The notes: a model not told the origin generated them from the sequence alone. DNA of 7,253 nucleotides from CALIKS01 sp964440295 (GCA_964440295.1 CAYTRT010000041.1:1-7253), one strand, 5' to 3'. Shown: positions 1 through 6,876, counted from the stretch's first letter. A program made the numbers and translations.

Positions 1-1085
1 CTCGCCTCTACCTCGTTTACAAACTCGTTCGTAAACCTCGAGGGAATCGAGATTAAATTATCTATCAGGTCAAGAGCGAGTGGGAGTCCTGTACCATCGT
101 TGAAGAAGTATGGCTGAGCTAAAAACCGCTCTAGGTCCTCCCTCGCAATACTTCTGGGAAACTCAACTTCACAGACAGGCACACCCTCAAAGACTCTAAC
201 CTGCGCTCTTGCCAAGTTGTTGAGTGCGTCGCTAGGCAGGCCAAATCGCTCAAACGGGGCCAGAATATTCTTCTGCGCCTTTTGAATCACAGTATCAATA
301 GATGAAATCCTACGAATCATCGATGCAACCGTGTTGTAAAAAATTATGTGGTGCTCAGTCCCCAAAAAGTCGTCGTAATAGAAAATTGTCCTTTTAGGCA
401 TTACAAACGACAAGATTAATTTGTCTAGTAGTGTTGTGAATTTATTGTCACTACCATTCATTAACGCGAAGTATCCGCCTATGGCTCGAGAGGGACTCCT
501 TTTAATAATTGCTAATGCTCTATTGCTGCTAATCAGTTCTTGAGTCAGCTTAAATGTCTCATGGACTAGGCCCTTCAAAGCCTCTGACTCTTCTGGCTCC
601 CTAGTCCTCAGGGCGTGGAAAAGGAAGCCGTAGAAGCTCCCGTCGATTAGCACCAAGTCGGATTTCCTCAATACTTCCAACGCTAGTTTCCTCTCGTGAT
701 ATGTAACTAGGAGCTCGAAGAAATGCCTGCTCAGGTCTGGTGAGAATGCCTGCTTCCTCTTGAACACTCCTGCCTTTAATATTTCTTCTATACTTTCAAG
801 CCCCCTAATTATTTTTGCACCTATCGAGAATACTCCGTACCTGACGCCCAGCCTCTCGCTGAGTTGCGGTGATCTCGAGCCGTCGACTGCAGAGACGATG
901 CTTAATTCATCACTATCTCCCAGGTTCTTTATGTATGGTTTAAGCAACTTTGCTGCCTCTGCAAGTGCTTTCGAGAAATCCTCAATCTTACTGGCAAGGC
1001 TAGCTGATTCTTTCTCCGCCTCTTCGAAGAATCCAACCTGCAAGTCATGAGGGAGCAGCAGCCACTCGACATACTCCTCCAACAC
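1..1085 (-). CDS. nurA: NurA 5'->3' nuclease, partial (3' end beyond the left edge)
   Basis: DNA-end resection nuclease that acts with the HerA translocase in archaeal double-strand break repair. My translation gives 361 codons with no stop before the window edge. Seen: a VDGSRSP motif (D68) and a second LVLIDGSFYG motif (D148), the two acidic DGS strands that build the metal site of the RNase H-like NurA fold, with acidic residues E131 and E137 between them where the family has a catalytic Glu. The C-terminal part (about 330-345, GTGLPLALDLIDN) matches the region that holds the family's late catalytic residues, but I see no His at the expected place. The start is uncertain: GTG at 1088, GTG at 1085 and TTG at 1082 are consecutive in-frame codons. 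I chose 1085 from the spacing to a perfect GAGGTGA ribosome binding site. It lies directly after herA, so the two are probably co-transcribed. Identification rests on the DGS motifs plus the HerA neighbour; sequence identity to known NurA was not tested. Confidence 0.85.
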   Translation of the reverse strand, partial: MLEEYVEWLLLPHDLQVGFFEEAEKESASLASKIEDFSKALAEAAKLLKPYIKNLGDSDELSIVSAVDGSRSPQLSERLGVRYGVFSIGAKIIRGLESIEEILKAGVFKRKQAFSPDLSRHFFELLVTYHERKLALEVLRKSDLVLIDGSFYGFLFHALRTREPEESEALKGLVHETFKLTQELISSNRALAIIKRSPSRAIGGYFALMNGSDNKFTTLLDKLILSFVMPKRTIFYYDDFLGTEHHIIFYNTVASMIRRISSIDTVIQKAQKNILAPFERFGLPSDALNNLARAQVRVFEGVPVCEVEFPRSIAREDLERFLAQPYFFNDGTGLPLALDLIDNLISIPSRFTNEFVNEVEA

Positions 1086-1089
1086 CACT

Positions 1090-1096
1090 TCACCTC
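1090..1096 (-). promoter_or_regulatory. Shine-Dalgarno site of nurA, overlapping the herA stop
   Basis: On the minus strand this reads GAGGTGA, a seven-base perfect complement to the usual archaeal 16S rRNA 3' end. Its last three bases are the herA TGA stop codon. Spacing is 1 base to GTG 1088, 4 to GTG 1085 and 7 to TTG 1082, so one of the latter two is the likelier start. The arrangement suggests translational coupling of nurA to herA (inference). Confidence 0.7.
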
Positions 1097-2538
1097 GGAT
1101 TAAACGTCAATAGCAATGGAACGGGTGATGGATTCATTATTCCAGCGAAGTAGAACCTTCCCGGCTTTAGCTGCAATAGTTGTTCTGGTCTGATTCCATA
1201 TGGGCTTAGCCACTCCGACGCCCCACCCTCGCCAGCAGCATCAAGCGGATGTATCCTGCCGATGAAGTATGTGTTTAGGTTTCTTCTGACTGCAGCGTTT
1301 ATTCCTATCTCGCCCTTAATGCCCTGCGAAATAAGCGTAAGGTTGAATCTTCTCTTTCTGCCTAGCGCTGCTAGGTTTTTAATCATCTCAGAAGTCTGTT
1401 GCTGTATTCCTTTGGCATCCCAGGGAGCGTACTGGGGCGCCTCATCTATTATCATCGCGATATCCACGTTTCGCCCCATATCCATCTCTCTATAGATCTC
1501 GGCCCCTAGAGAGAGGAAGAATCCAAGCTTGCTCTCAACCATCGCTCCGCTCATATCAATCACTATTAAGTGATCCTCGCGGAGCCTCTTTAGTAAATCA
1601 GTAACTGATAATGTCCCCATAAGTGGTATAAGGTCCTCTGGCTTTATTTTTCTAAAGACTCTCCTGCACGCACGTCTTGCAGCATCTCTCCAATCATTTC
1701 TTTGTATGTTTTCAATCATCTTCTCTACGTTTCTCCTCAGCATCTCGTAAAGCTTGTTAGGGTCACGGCCAGCCTCTTTTATTTTATCGGACCAATTCTC
1801 TATGAACTCGTCGAACGCATCTCTAACGTTTGCATTGTCACCAAATTTATAAGATAGGTCCTGGAGATAGGCAAAGACTGACTCCTCGTCTAGCCCGATG
1901 TCTATTATCGGAATGACGTGGCCTTCAAAATATGGTACATAGTCAGTGCCACTCCAGTCAAGAATCAAGACGTCATATCCACATTTCCTATAAAAATCGG
2001 TCAAGACGTATCTAGCTAGCCAGGACTTGCCGCTGCCAGTGCTGCCAAATATTCCGACGTGATATGGAATGTATTCTTTAAGGACGGGGACCCGCCATCC
2101 TTCATGCCCCTCTAGGTAGGCGTCGAGGTACTCGGGCTCCTTGATTCCTATGGTTAATAATTCGAGGGGGTTGTCGTCATCTTCAAATAAATAAACTGGA
2201 GATCGAGGCGCGATGATGAGTTTGTTAGGCTCGAATCCATTCTCGCCCTTAACGCCGATCGGCATGACTCTAAATGAATATACCTCCCTCGCGCCTGATG
2301 GTTGTCCTCCATACTTTAAGTATGCGACATCTGGTCGATATGCACTATGGCTAAGAAATTCATTCTTCCCTAATCCCTCCCTCAATACACCGATTATCTC
2401 GTTTACGGGCTTATCCTCTCCACCATTTTTTATTAATACTAATTCTTCAGCCTTTATCTCTCTCTCAATGTCCTTCAATAATATTACGCGTGCATATGTC
2501 TCTGTTGATCCGTCTCCAACTCTACCAATAAGCCTCAA
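1090..2538 (-). CDS. herA: HerA-type hexameric DNA translocase ATPase
   Basis: ATP-driven DNA translocase of the FtsK-HerA superfamily that forms a hexameric ring and stimulates NurA during end resection. Length 482 aa is normal for the family. Seen: an N-terminal beta-barrel-like HAS region (about 1-100, opening MRLIGRVGDGSTE as in other HerA proteins), Walker A GSTGSGKS at 165-172, a second strand DVLILDWSGTDY at 189-200, Walker B IAMIIDEA with D365 and E366, and sensor-like LISQ at 402-405. A helical insertion rich in charged residues spans about 235-300. Two motifs deviate from the common family pattern: DPHGEY is replaced by DWSGTDY, and the usual SQRPS is replaced by SQGIK. The start codon is TTG; there is no ATG, GTG or other TTG upstream in frame before the thrS stop codon, which is in the same frame. 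nurA follows a few bases downstream. A generic HerA-like ATPase of another system is possible, but the adjacent nurA supports the repair role. Confidence 0.92.
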   Translation of the reverse strand: MRLIGRVGDGSTETYARVILLKDIEREIKAEELVLIKNGGEDKPVNEIIGVLREGLGKNEFLSHSAYRPDVAYLKYGGQPSGAREVYSFRVMPIGVKGENGFEPNKLIIAPRSPVYLFEDDDNPLELLTIGIKEPEYLDAYLEGHEGWRVPVLKEYIPYHVGIFGSTGSGKSWLARYVLTDFYRKCGYDVLILDWSGTDYVPYFEGHVIPIIDIGLDEESVFAYLQDLSYKFGDNANVRDAFDEFIENWSDKIKEAGRDPNKLYEMLRRNVEKMIENIQRNDWRDAARRACRRVFRKIKPEDLIPLMGTLSVTDLLKRLREDHLIVIDMSGAMVESKLGFFLSLGAEIYREMDMGRNVDIAMIIDEAPQYAPWDAKGIQQQTSEMIKNLAALGRKRRFNLTLISQGIKGEIGINAAVRRNLNTYFIGRIHPLDAAGEGGASEWLSPYGIRPEQLLQLKPGRFYFAGIMNPSPVPLLLTFNPR

Positions 2539-2542
2539 ATCC

Positions 2543-2572
2543 CTTATATGAAATTGTATGGAGGGATATAAG
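2543..2572 (-). promoter_or_regulatory. Likely herA promoter with inverted repeat in the thrS-herA gap
   Basis: The 47-base space between thrS and herA contains CTTATAT on the minus strand (2572-2566), a TATA-like box whose centre is about 30 bases before the herA TTG. That predicts transcription starting within a few bases of the start codon, giving a nearly leaderless mRNA. A perfect inverted copy, ATATAAG (2549-2543), lies 16 bases further on, next to the predicted start point. I see no well-spaced Shine-Dalgarno site for herA: AAGGGAT abuts the TTG. herA could still also be read through from thrS. Confidence 0.45.
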
Positions 2573-2586
2573 AATGTAAAACGCAG

Positions 2587-4281
2587 CTATTCATATACGC
2601 CGATGTTTCTGCTCCTTGATTCTATTAGTCTCTTGAGCCAATCGCCGAATTCTTCGGGGCTAACTCCTGTATGTGTTTTTCCAGTTGCGTCTCTTACAGA
2701 TATTACGCCTTCTCTTTCTTCCCTATCACCGACCACCACTATGAATGATACCCTCTCGTTATGTGCCTGAAGTATTTTCTTGCTGACGGTCCCCTCCGCG
2801 CCGCTGAGTGAACATCTTATCCCTCTTGAAGACAGGACCTCACGTATTTTTTCAGCATATCCAAGTACTCTGTCAGATACTGTAATTATTCTAACTTGCT
2901 CTGGCGAGAGCCATACAGGTAATCTGCCGTTATAGTGCTCTAGAAGCAGCGCGATGTATCTGTCTAAGCTGCCTAAGAGAGCGCGGTGGATCATCACTGG
3001 TCTCTTCTTAACTCCATCAGCATCCACATATTCTAGGCCGAGCTTCTCAGGCATAAAGAAGTCCAGCTGTATAGTCGTGCACTGCCACTTCCTTCCAAGC
3101 GAGTCCTCAACATCGATATCTATCTTTGGCCCGTAGAAGGCTCCCTCGCCTTCCTTGAGAACATACTCGATCTTAAGCTCCTCCAACGAATTTTTCAGCA
3201 TCTCTGTTGCATAGTCCCACAGCTCCATTGAGCCGATGAATTTTTCTGGCCTAGTCGATAAATTAACGACTATTTTTCCACCTATTAGATTTTGATGAAT
3301 TGTGAGGGCAGCATTCATGATCTTTGTAACTTGGTCCTTTATCTGGTCTGGCCTGCAAAAGACGTGCCCATCGTCCTGGGTGAGGGCCCTAACTCGCAAT
3401 AACCCTGTCAGCTCTCCTGACTGTTCATTTCTATAGACCGTTGCGAACTCCGAGTAAGCGATCGGTAAGTCTCTGTAACTTCTCGGCCTACTCATGTAAA
3501 TCAATGCGTGCCCTGGACAATTCATAGGCTTGACCACGTATTCCTCATCCTCTATATTCAGCACAAACATCCTCTCGCGATAAGCTTCATAGTGGCCAGT
3601 CCTGTACCAAAGCTCAGATCTGAATAGGTGGGGGGTCCAGACCTCCTGAAAACCCAAGTCTCGATTAATCTCCCTTATGAGCTTTATGAGCTCTTCCCTA
3701 ATTATTGCGCCCTTAGGATGATATAGCGGTAATCCTGAGCCTGCCGTCGGATTGATGGTAAAGATATCTAATTCTCTTCCCAAGGATACATGCGTCGGCT
3801 CCCTGACCTCTTCTCTAACCACCTGTTGAGTAGGCTTTTCCAAGGCTTGCCTTGCAGCAGTTCTTTTACTCACCTGCACTTCAGACCTAAACTGCTCAGC
3901 TAATGGATGCCCCTTGATGGATATGGTGAATTTTTTATTCCATCCGAAGGGTGAGCGATGAACATTTAGCCCTAAGTTTCTAGCTGCAGTCTCCATTTTC
4001 CTAATTATTTCGAGCGCCTTCTCAGGCCTTGCCAGCTTGTTGCTGAGATGTGCATAGGGATAAATGAGGATCTTATCTATGTTTAGACGGTCGGCGAATT
4101 CTTTTATCTCCTCCATCATTCTTGAAGCTATTTCATCCGTGTCATTTTCCTCTATACTAGTGAACAGGACCAGTACGTCTTGAAGTGACGTCTTTTTCAT
4201 CTCTGTTTCCTCAGCGACAGATCCCTCTCTCGATATCGGCTCATATTCGATGTAGTCGGCGTGAAGCTGGAGGATCTTCAT
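2587..4281 (-). CDS. thrS: Threonyl-tRNA synthetase, archaeal type with N-terminal editing domain
   Basis: Charges tRNA-Thr with threonine in the cytoplasm. From ATG 4281 the protein is 564 aa, somewhat short for full-length archaeal ThrRS (about 600-640). Domains: a DTD-like editing domain (about 1-140, opening MKILQLHADYIEYEP, with YPYAHLS at 74-80 and FGWNKKF...KGHPLAE at about 112-129), a short linker, a class II catalytic core (about 170-455), and an anticodon-binding domain to the end. The three zinc/threonine ligands are present: C255 (MNCPGH), H306 (DDGHVFC) and H432 (MIHRALLGS). Motif 2 arginine is in VYRNEQSGE at about 284. An in-frame TTG at 4299 would add six residues, but MKILQLHADYIEYE is where archaeal ThrRS normally begins. 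Its promoter is hidden by the assembly gap, which begins 20 bases upstream. It is a full-length enzyme, unlike the split editing/catalytic pairs of some Crenarchaeota. Confidence 0.96.
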   Translation of the reverse strand: MKILQLHADYIEYEPISREGSVAEETEMKKTSLQDVLVLFTSIEENDTDEIASRMMEEIKEFADRLNIDKILIYPYAHLSNKLARPEKALEIIRKMETAARNLGLNVHRSPFGWNKKFTISIKGHPLAEQFRSEVQVSKRTAARQALEKPTQQVVREEVREPTHVSLGRELDIFTINPTAGSGLPLYHPKGAIIREELIKLIREINRDLGFQEVWTPHLFRSELWYRTGHYEAYRERMFVLNIEDEEYVVKPMNCPGHALIYMSRPRSYRDLPIAYSEFATVYRNEQSGELTGLLRVRALTQDDGHVFCRPDQIKDQVTKIMNAALTIHQNLIGGKIVVNLSTRPEKFIGSMELWDYATEMLKNSLEELKIEYVLKEGEGAFYGPKIDIDVEDSLGRKWQCTTIQLDFFMPEKLGLEYVDADGVKKRPVMIHRALLGSLDRYIALLLEHYNGRLPVWLSPEQVRIITVSDRVLGYAEKIREVLSSRGIRCSLSGAEGTVSKKILQAHNERVSFIVVVGDREEREGVISVRDATGKTHTGVSPEEFGDWLKRLIESRSRNIGVYE

Positions 4282-4301
4282 GCGTAAGTTTTTTCTCAAA
4301 A

Positions 4302-4401
4302 NNNNNNNNNNNNNNNNNNNNNNNNNNNNNNNNNNNNNNNNNNNNNNNNNNNNNNNNNNNNNNNNNNNNNNNNNNNNNNNNNNNNNNNNNNNNNNNNNNN
4401 N
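4302..4401. other. Assembly gap of 100 N
   Basis: Exactly 100 undetermined bases, the length assemblers and databases use for gaps of unknown size. The distance, and possibly the adjacency, of the flanking blocks is therefore not established by sequence. It hides the thrS upstream region and the 5' end of the CDP-alcohol phosphatidyltransferase gene. Confidence 0.97.
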
Positions 4402-4881
4402 TCTCTACTTACCGCTTGCCTATACGCTTTAGCTGCAAGGTCAAAAATACTAGTTGTCTTAGGAGGAGTCACCTTGCTAGTGGCCGGCTTTTTAGACGCC
4501 ATAGACGGAGAACTGGCAAGGAGAACGGGTAAGGTGTCTGAGAGAGGCTCTTTCTTAGACTCAGTATTTGATAAGCTAGGGGAAGCAGTAATTGCAGTAG
4601 GGATGGCTCTGTCAGGAATCGCTTCATCCATCGTAGTTTTGGTTTTTATCGTCTGCTCTCTCCTCGTCAGTTACGTCAGGGCGAAGGCTGAGCAGCTCGG
4701 CGTAGAGATCGCTGGAATCGGGGTGGCGGAAAGAGCTGAGAGAATAATCATCTTGGCAGTTGCTTCGTTTATTTATCCATTCTGGAGCGAGTCGCTTGAA
4801 TATGGGTTACTGTTAGTTGCGGCCCTATCGATAATTACGATTGTTCAAAGGGTGGTCTATGCCTATAACAAGCTGAAATAG
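4402..4881 (+). CDS. CDP-alcohol phosphatidyltransferase, 5' end lost in the gap
   Basis: Integral membrane enzyme that joins a CDP-activated lipid (in archaea CDP-archaeol) to an alcohol head group. The visible 159 residues are open from the first base after the gap to TAG at 4881. The complete family signature is present: D32 A I D35 G36 x x A39 R40, eight residues, G49 x x x D53 x x x D57, all the metal- and CDP-binding residues. Hydrophobic stretches before the motif (about 17-31) and after it (about 60-85 and two more towards the C terminus) fit the six-helix fold. The first helix or two and the true start are missing; family members are usually about 190-220 aa. A TTG at 4474 lies in frame just before the motif, but starting there would remove an essential helix. 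The best guess is archaetidylinositol phosphate synthase, as archaeal homologues with this arrangement often are; glycerol or serine acceptors cannot be excluded. rps7 follows after 63 bases with its own promoter. Confidence 0.88.
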   Translation, partial: SLLTACLYALAARSKILVVLGGVTLLVAGFLDAIDGELARRTGKVSERGSFLDSVFDKLGEAVIAVGMALSGIASSIVVLVFIVCSLLVSYVRAKAEQLGVEIAGIGVAERAERIIILAVASFIYPFWSESLEYGLLLVAALSIITIVQRVVYAYNKLK

Positions 4882-4904
4882 AGCTAGAGAACCATGTGAC
4901 TCGG

Positions 4905-4941
4905 CACAAACTTATATTATTCCTATTCCGAGTAGTTCCTT
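4905..4941 (+). promoter_or_regulatory. rps7 promoter (BRE/TATA), short leader
   Basis: The sequence CACAAACTTATATTA holds a purine-rich BRE-like element (about 4905-4910) and a TATA box, TTATATTA (4912-4919). The box centre is about 29 bases before the rps7 ATG, predicting a transcription start near 4941 and a leader of roughly 0-5 bases. No Shine-Dalgarno motif precedes the ATG, which agrees with leaderless translation. The rest of the 63-base intergenic space shows nothing else. Confidence 0.65.
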
Positions 4942-4944
4942 AGA

Positions 4945-5502
4945 ATGAAAATCTTTGATGCATGGGAGACTGAAGGCATAGTAATCAATGACCTAGGTCT
5001 ACGCTCATACATAAACCTCAAGCCAGTCGTCATTCCCCACTCTGGCGGCAGACATGAGCACAGAAGGTTTGGAAAGTCACAAGTAAACATCGTTGAGCGT
5101 CTAGCCAACATGTTTATGCGTCCCGGAAAGAACGGTGGAAAAAAGACAAAAGGCCTTCAGATAGTGAAGAACGCTCTACACATTATTCATCTAAGGACGG
5201 GTGAAAACCCTATACAGGTTCTTGTTCGAGCATTAGAGAACTGTGCACCTAGGGAGGACGTTACCAGAGTGACGTACGGAGGCATAACATACTTCAAGGC
5301 AGTAGACATCTCGCCGCAGAGAAGGCTCGACCTAGCTCTTAGGTGGCTGGCGGAGGCTGCTCGAGAGAATTCTTTCAGAAGCCCCATCACCGTCGAGGAG
5401 GCATTGGCGAACGAGATAATATTGGCCGCTTCTGGCGACGTTAGGAGCTATGCATTAAAGAAGAAGATCGAGCAGGAGAGGATTGCCTTAGCGTCTCGAT
5501 AA
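4945..5502 (+). CDS. rps7: 30S ribosomal protein uS7 (S7)
   Basis: Primary 16S rRNA-binding protein that nucleates assembly of the small-subunit head and lies near the mRNA exit channel. The 185-aa product shows the archaeal/eukaryotic form: an N-terminal extension (1-40, MKIFDAWETEGIVINDLGLR) then the conserved core, with GKSQVNIVERLANMFMRPGKNGGKK (43-67), NPIQVLVRALENCAPREDVTRV (88-109), VDISPQRRLDLAL (120-132) and the C-terminal SYALKKKIEQERIA (168-181). Length is slightly below the usual 190-215. The ATG start sits about 30 bases after a TATA box and lacks a Shine-Dalgarno site, so a leaderless or near-leaderless message is likely. tuf follows on the same strand after 74 bases with a separate promoter, the conserved rps7-tuf order. 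rps12, a frequent upstream neighbour in archaea, is not here. Confidence 0.97.
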   Translation: MKIFDAWETEGIVINDLGLRSYINLKPVVIPHSGGRHEHRRFGKSQVNIVERLANMFMRPGKNGGKKTKGLQIVKNALHIIHLRTGENPIQVLVRALENCAPREDVTRVTYGGITYFKAVDISPQRRLDLALRWLAEAARENSFRSPITVEEALANEIILAASGDVRSYALKKKIEQERIALASR

Positions 5503-5530
5503 GCTGAGCTGCTGGACGGGTTTTAACACA

Positions 5531-5546
5531 TTAATATATTTATATA
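5531..5546 (+). promoter_or_regulatory. tuf promoter (TATA region)
   Basis: An AT-rich stretch with two overlapping TATA-like candidates, TTAATATATT (5531-5540) and TTTATATA (5539-5546), lies 35-41 bases before the tuf ATG at 5577. The downstream box predicts a start near 5568-5570 and a leader of about 7-10 bases. A weak TTGAG precedes the ATG. The GGGTTTT just upstream (5518-5524) may help terminate rps7 transcripts, but no clear terminator is seen. Confidence 0.6.
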
Positions 5547-5576
5547 GGAGCAGACGATTTTAAAGTTGAGTTTGAA

Positions 5577-6875
5577 ATGTCTCAGAAGCCACATCTCAAC
5601 CTCGTCGTGATAGGACACGTCGACCACGGCAAATCAACAACTATGGGACACTTCTTAGTCCTAAATGGCTCTATCGATGAGCGACAACTCAAGGAACTAG
5701 AAGCAGAGGCAAAAAGACTAGGCAAGGACACCTTCGTCTATGCCTTTATAATGGACTCGATAAAGGAGGAGAGAGAAAGAGGACTAACGATACAGCTAAG
5801 CTTCCAGAAGTTTGAGACAAAGAAATACTACTTTACAATCATCGATGCGCCTGGACACAGAGACTTTGTTAAGAACATGATTACGGGCGCGTCTCAGGCC
5901 GATGCCGCTATACTGGTTGTATCAGCAAAGAAGGGTGAATACGAAGTCGGCATATCTGTCGGCGGACAAACGAGGGAACACCTATTCCTAGCATTTATGC
6001 TCGGAATACGACAGATGATCGTGCTAGTTAACAAGATGGATGACCCGACAGTTAACTGGTCAAAGGAGAGGTTTGAAGAGGTTAAGCAAGGAGTCTCAGC
6101 GCTCATGAAGCAGATCGGCATTGACGTCTCAAAGATTCCATTCATTCCTGTCTCAGGCTGGACGGGCGACAACCTAGTAAGCAGGAGCGAAAAAATGCCT
6201 TGGTATACTGGGCCGACATTGCTTGAGGCTTTAGACCTCTTCCAAGAACCCCCTAAGCCTATTGACAAGCCGTTGCGAATCCCAATACAAGCAGTATATA
6301 GCATTAAGGGTGTTGGCACCGTTCCCGTCGGCCGAGTCGAGACAGGAGTACTGAAGCCAGGAGACCAAGTAGTCATAATGCCGGGAAACATCAGGGCTGA
6401 GGTCAAGAGTATAGAAATGCATCATACGCCCCTACCCCAGGCAATACCAGGCGATAACATAGGATTCAACTTAAAGGGCGTCGAGAAGGCAGTCCTCCAG
6501 AGAGGCATGGTTGTTTCTCATCCAGATAATCCTTGCAAAGTAGCAGAAGAATTCAGAGCCCAGATCATCGTAATCAACCACCCGACCGCCATCGCGGTAG
6601 GATACACACCAGTAATGCACATACACACAGCGCAGACAGCTGTTAAGTTCGTCGAGCTCGAAGGGAAGCTCGACCCGAGGACAGGCCAGATGGTTGAGAA
6701 AAACCCGCAATTCCTTAAGACGGGTGATGCCGCAGTAGTTAAACTACAGCCACTGAGACCAGTGGCACTGGAGGCATACAGCGACTTCCCACAACTAGGC
6801 AGGTTCGCAATAAGAGATATGGGCATGACTGTAGCTGCCGGCGTCGTAAAGGAAATAACAAAATTTGCCAAATAG
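5577..6875 (+). CDS. tuf: Elongation factor 1-alpha (EF-1A, archaeal EF-Tu)
   Basis: GTPase that delivers aminoacyl-tRNA to the ribosomal A site. The 432-aa product is complete. GTPase motifs: GHVDHGKST (13-21), switch I ERERGLTI with T71, DAPGH (90-94), NKMD (152-155) and SGW (193-195). Domains 2 and 3 follow, with RIPIQAVYSIKGVGTVPVGRVETG (about 234-257) and GRFAIRDMG near 408-416. The insertion GEYEVGISVGG before QTREH (120-130) is the long form shared by TACK archaea and eukaryotes; euryarchaeal proteins have a shorter one. Switch I has Leu where Val or Ile is the norm (ERERGLTI). The ATG is the only sensible start (MSQKPHLNLVVIGHVDHG is the standard N terminus). It follows rps7 with its own TATA region and ends one base from the convergent rps10 stop. 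Confidence 0.99.
   Translation: MSQKPHLNLVVIGHVDHGKSTTMGHFLVLNGSIDERQLKELEAEAKRLGKDTFVYAFIMDSIKEERERGLTIQLSFQKFETKKYYFTIIDAPGHRDFVKNMITGASQADAAILVVSAKKGEYEVGISVGGQTREHLFLAFMLGIRQMIVLVNKMDDPTVNWSKERFEEVKQGVSALMKQIGIDVSKIPFIPVSGWTGDNLVSRSEKMPWYTGPTLLEALDLFQEPPKPIDKPLRIPIQAVYSIKGVGTVPVGRVETGVLKPGDQVVIMPGNIRAEVKSIEMHHTPLPQAIPGDNIGFNLKGVEKAVLQRGMVVSHPDNPCKVAEEFRAQIIVINHPTAIAVGYTPVMHIHTAQTAVKFVELEGKLDPRTGQMVEKNPQFLKTGDAAVVKLQPLRPVALEAYSDFPQLGRFAIRDMGMTVAAGVVKEITKFAK
6853..6866 (-). terminator. Possible T-rich terminator of rps10 inside the tuf 3' end
   Basis: On the minus strand the sequence just past the rps10 stop reads AAATTTTGTTATTT, a broken T tract of the kind that stops archaeal RNA polymerase. 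It lies within the last codons of tuf. It could equally be a by-product of tuf coding (ITKFAK), so this is tentative. No matching tract is obvious just past the tuf stop on the plus strand. Confidence 0.3.
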
Positions 6876-6876
6876 A

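Noticed and set aside
760..1050. Plus-strand open frame across the nurA region
   Set aside because: It is antisense to nurA, serine/leucine-rich with no motif, and a shadow of a well-supported gene. The same holds for the other open frames opposite herA, thrS, rps7 and tuf.
2210..2275. C/D box sRNA candidate starting with GATGATGA at 2212
   Set aside because: The C-box-like motif is inside herA on the opposite strand, and no CTGA D box follows at suitable spacing.
4282..4299. TTG at 4299 as the thrS start
   Set aside because: It would add MRKNLR ahead of the usual archaeal ThrRS N terminus (MKILQLHADYIEYE), which begins at an ATG at 4281.
4185..4631. Open frames that run through the N gap on both strands
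   Set aside because: They exist only because N is read as an unknown residue. They overlap thrS or the lipid gene in other frames and have no family features.
6471..6871. Minus-strand open frames opposite the 3' half of tuf
   Set aside because: Shadows of the strongly conserved tuf coding sequence with no recognisable family.
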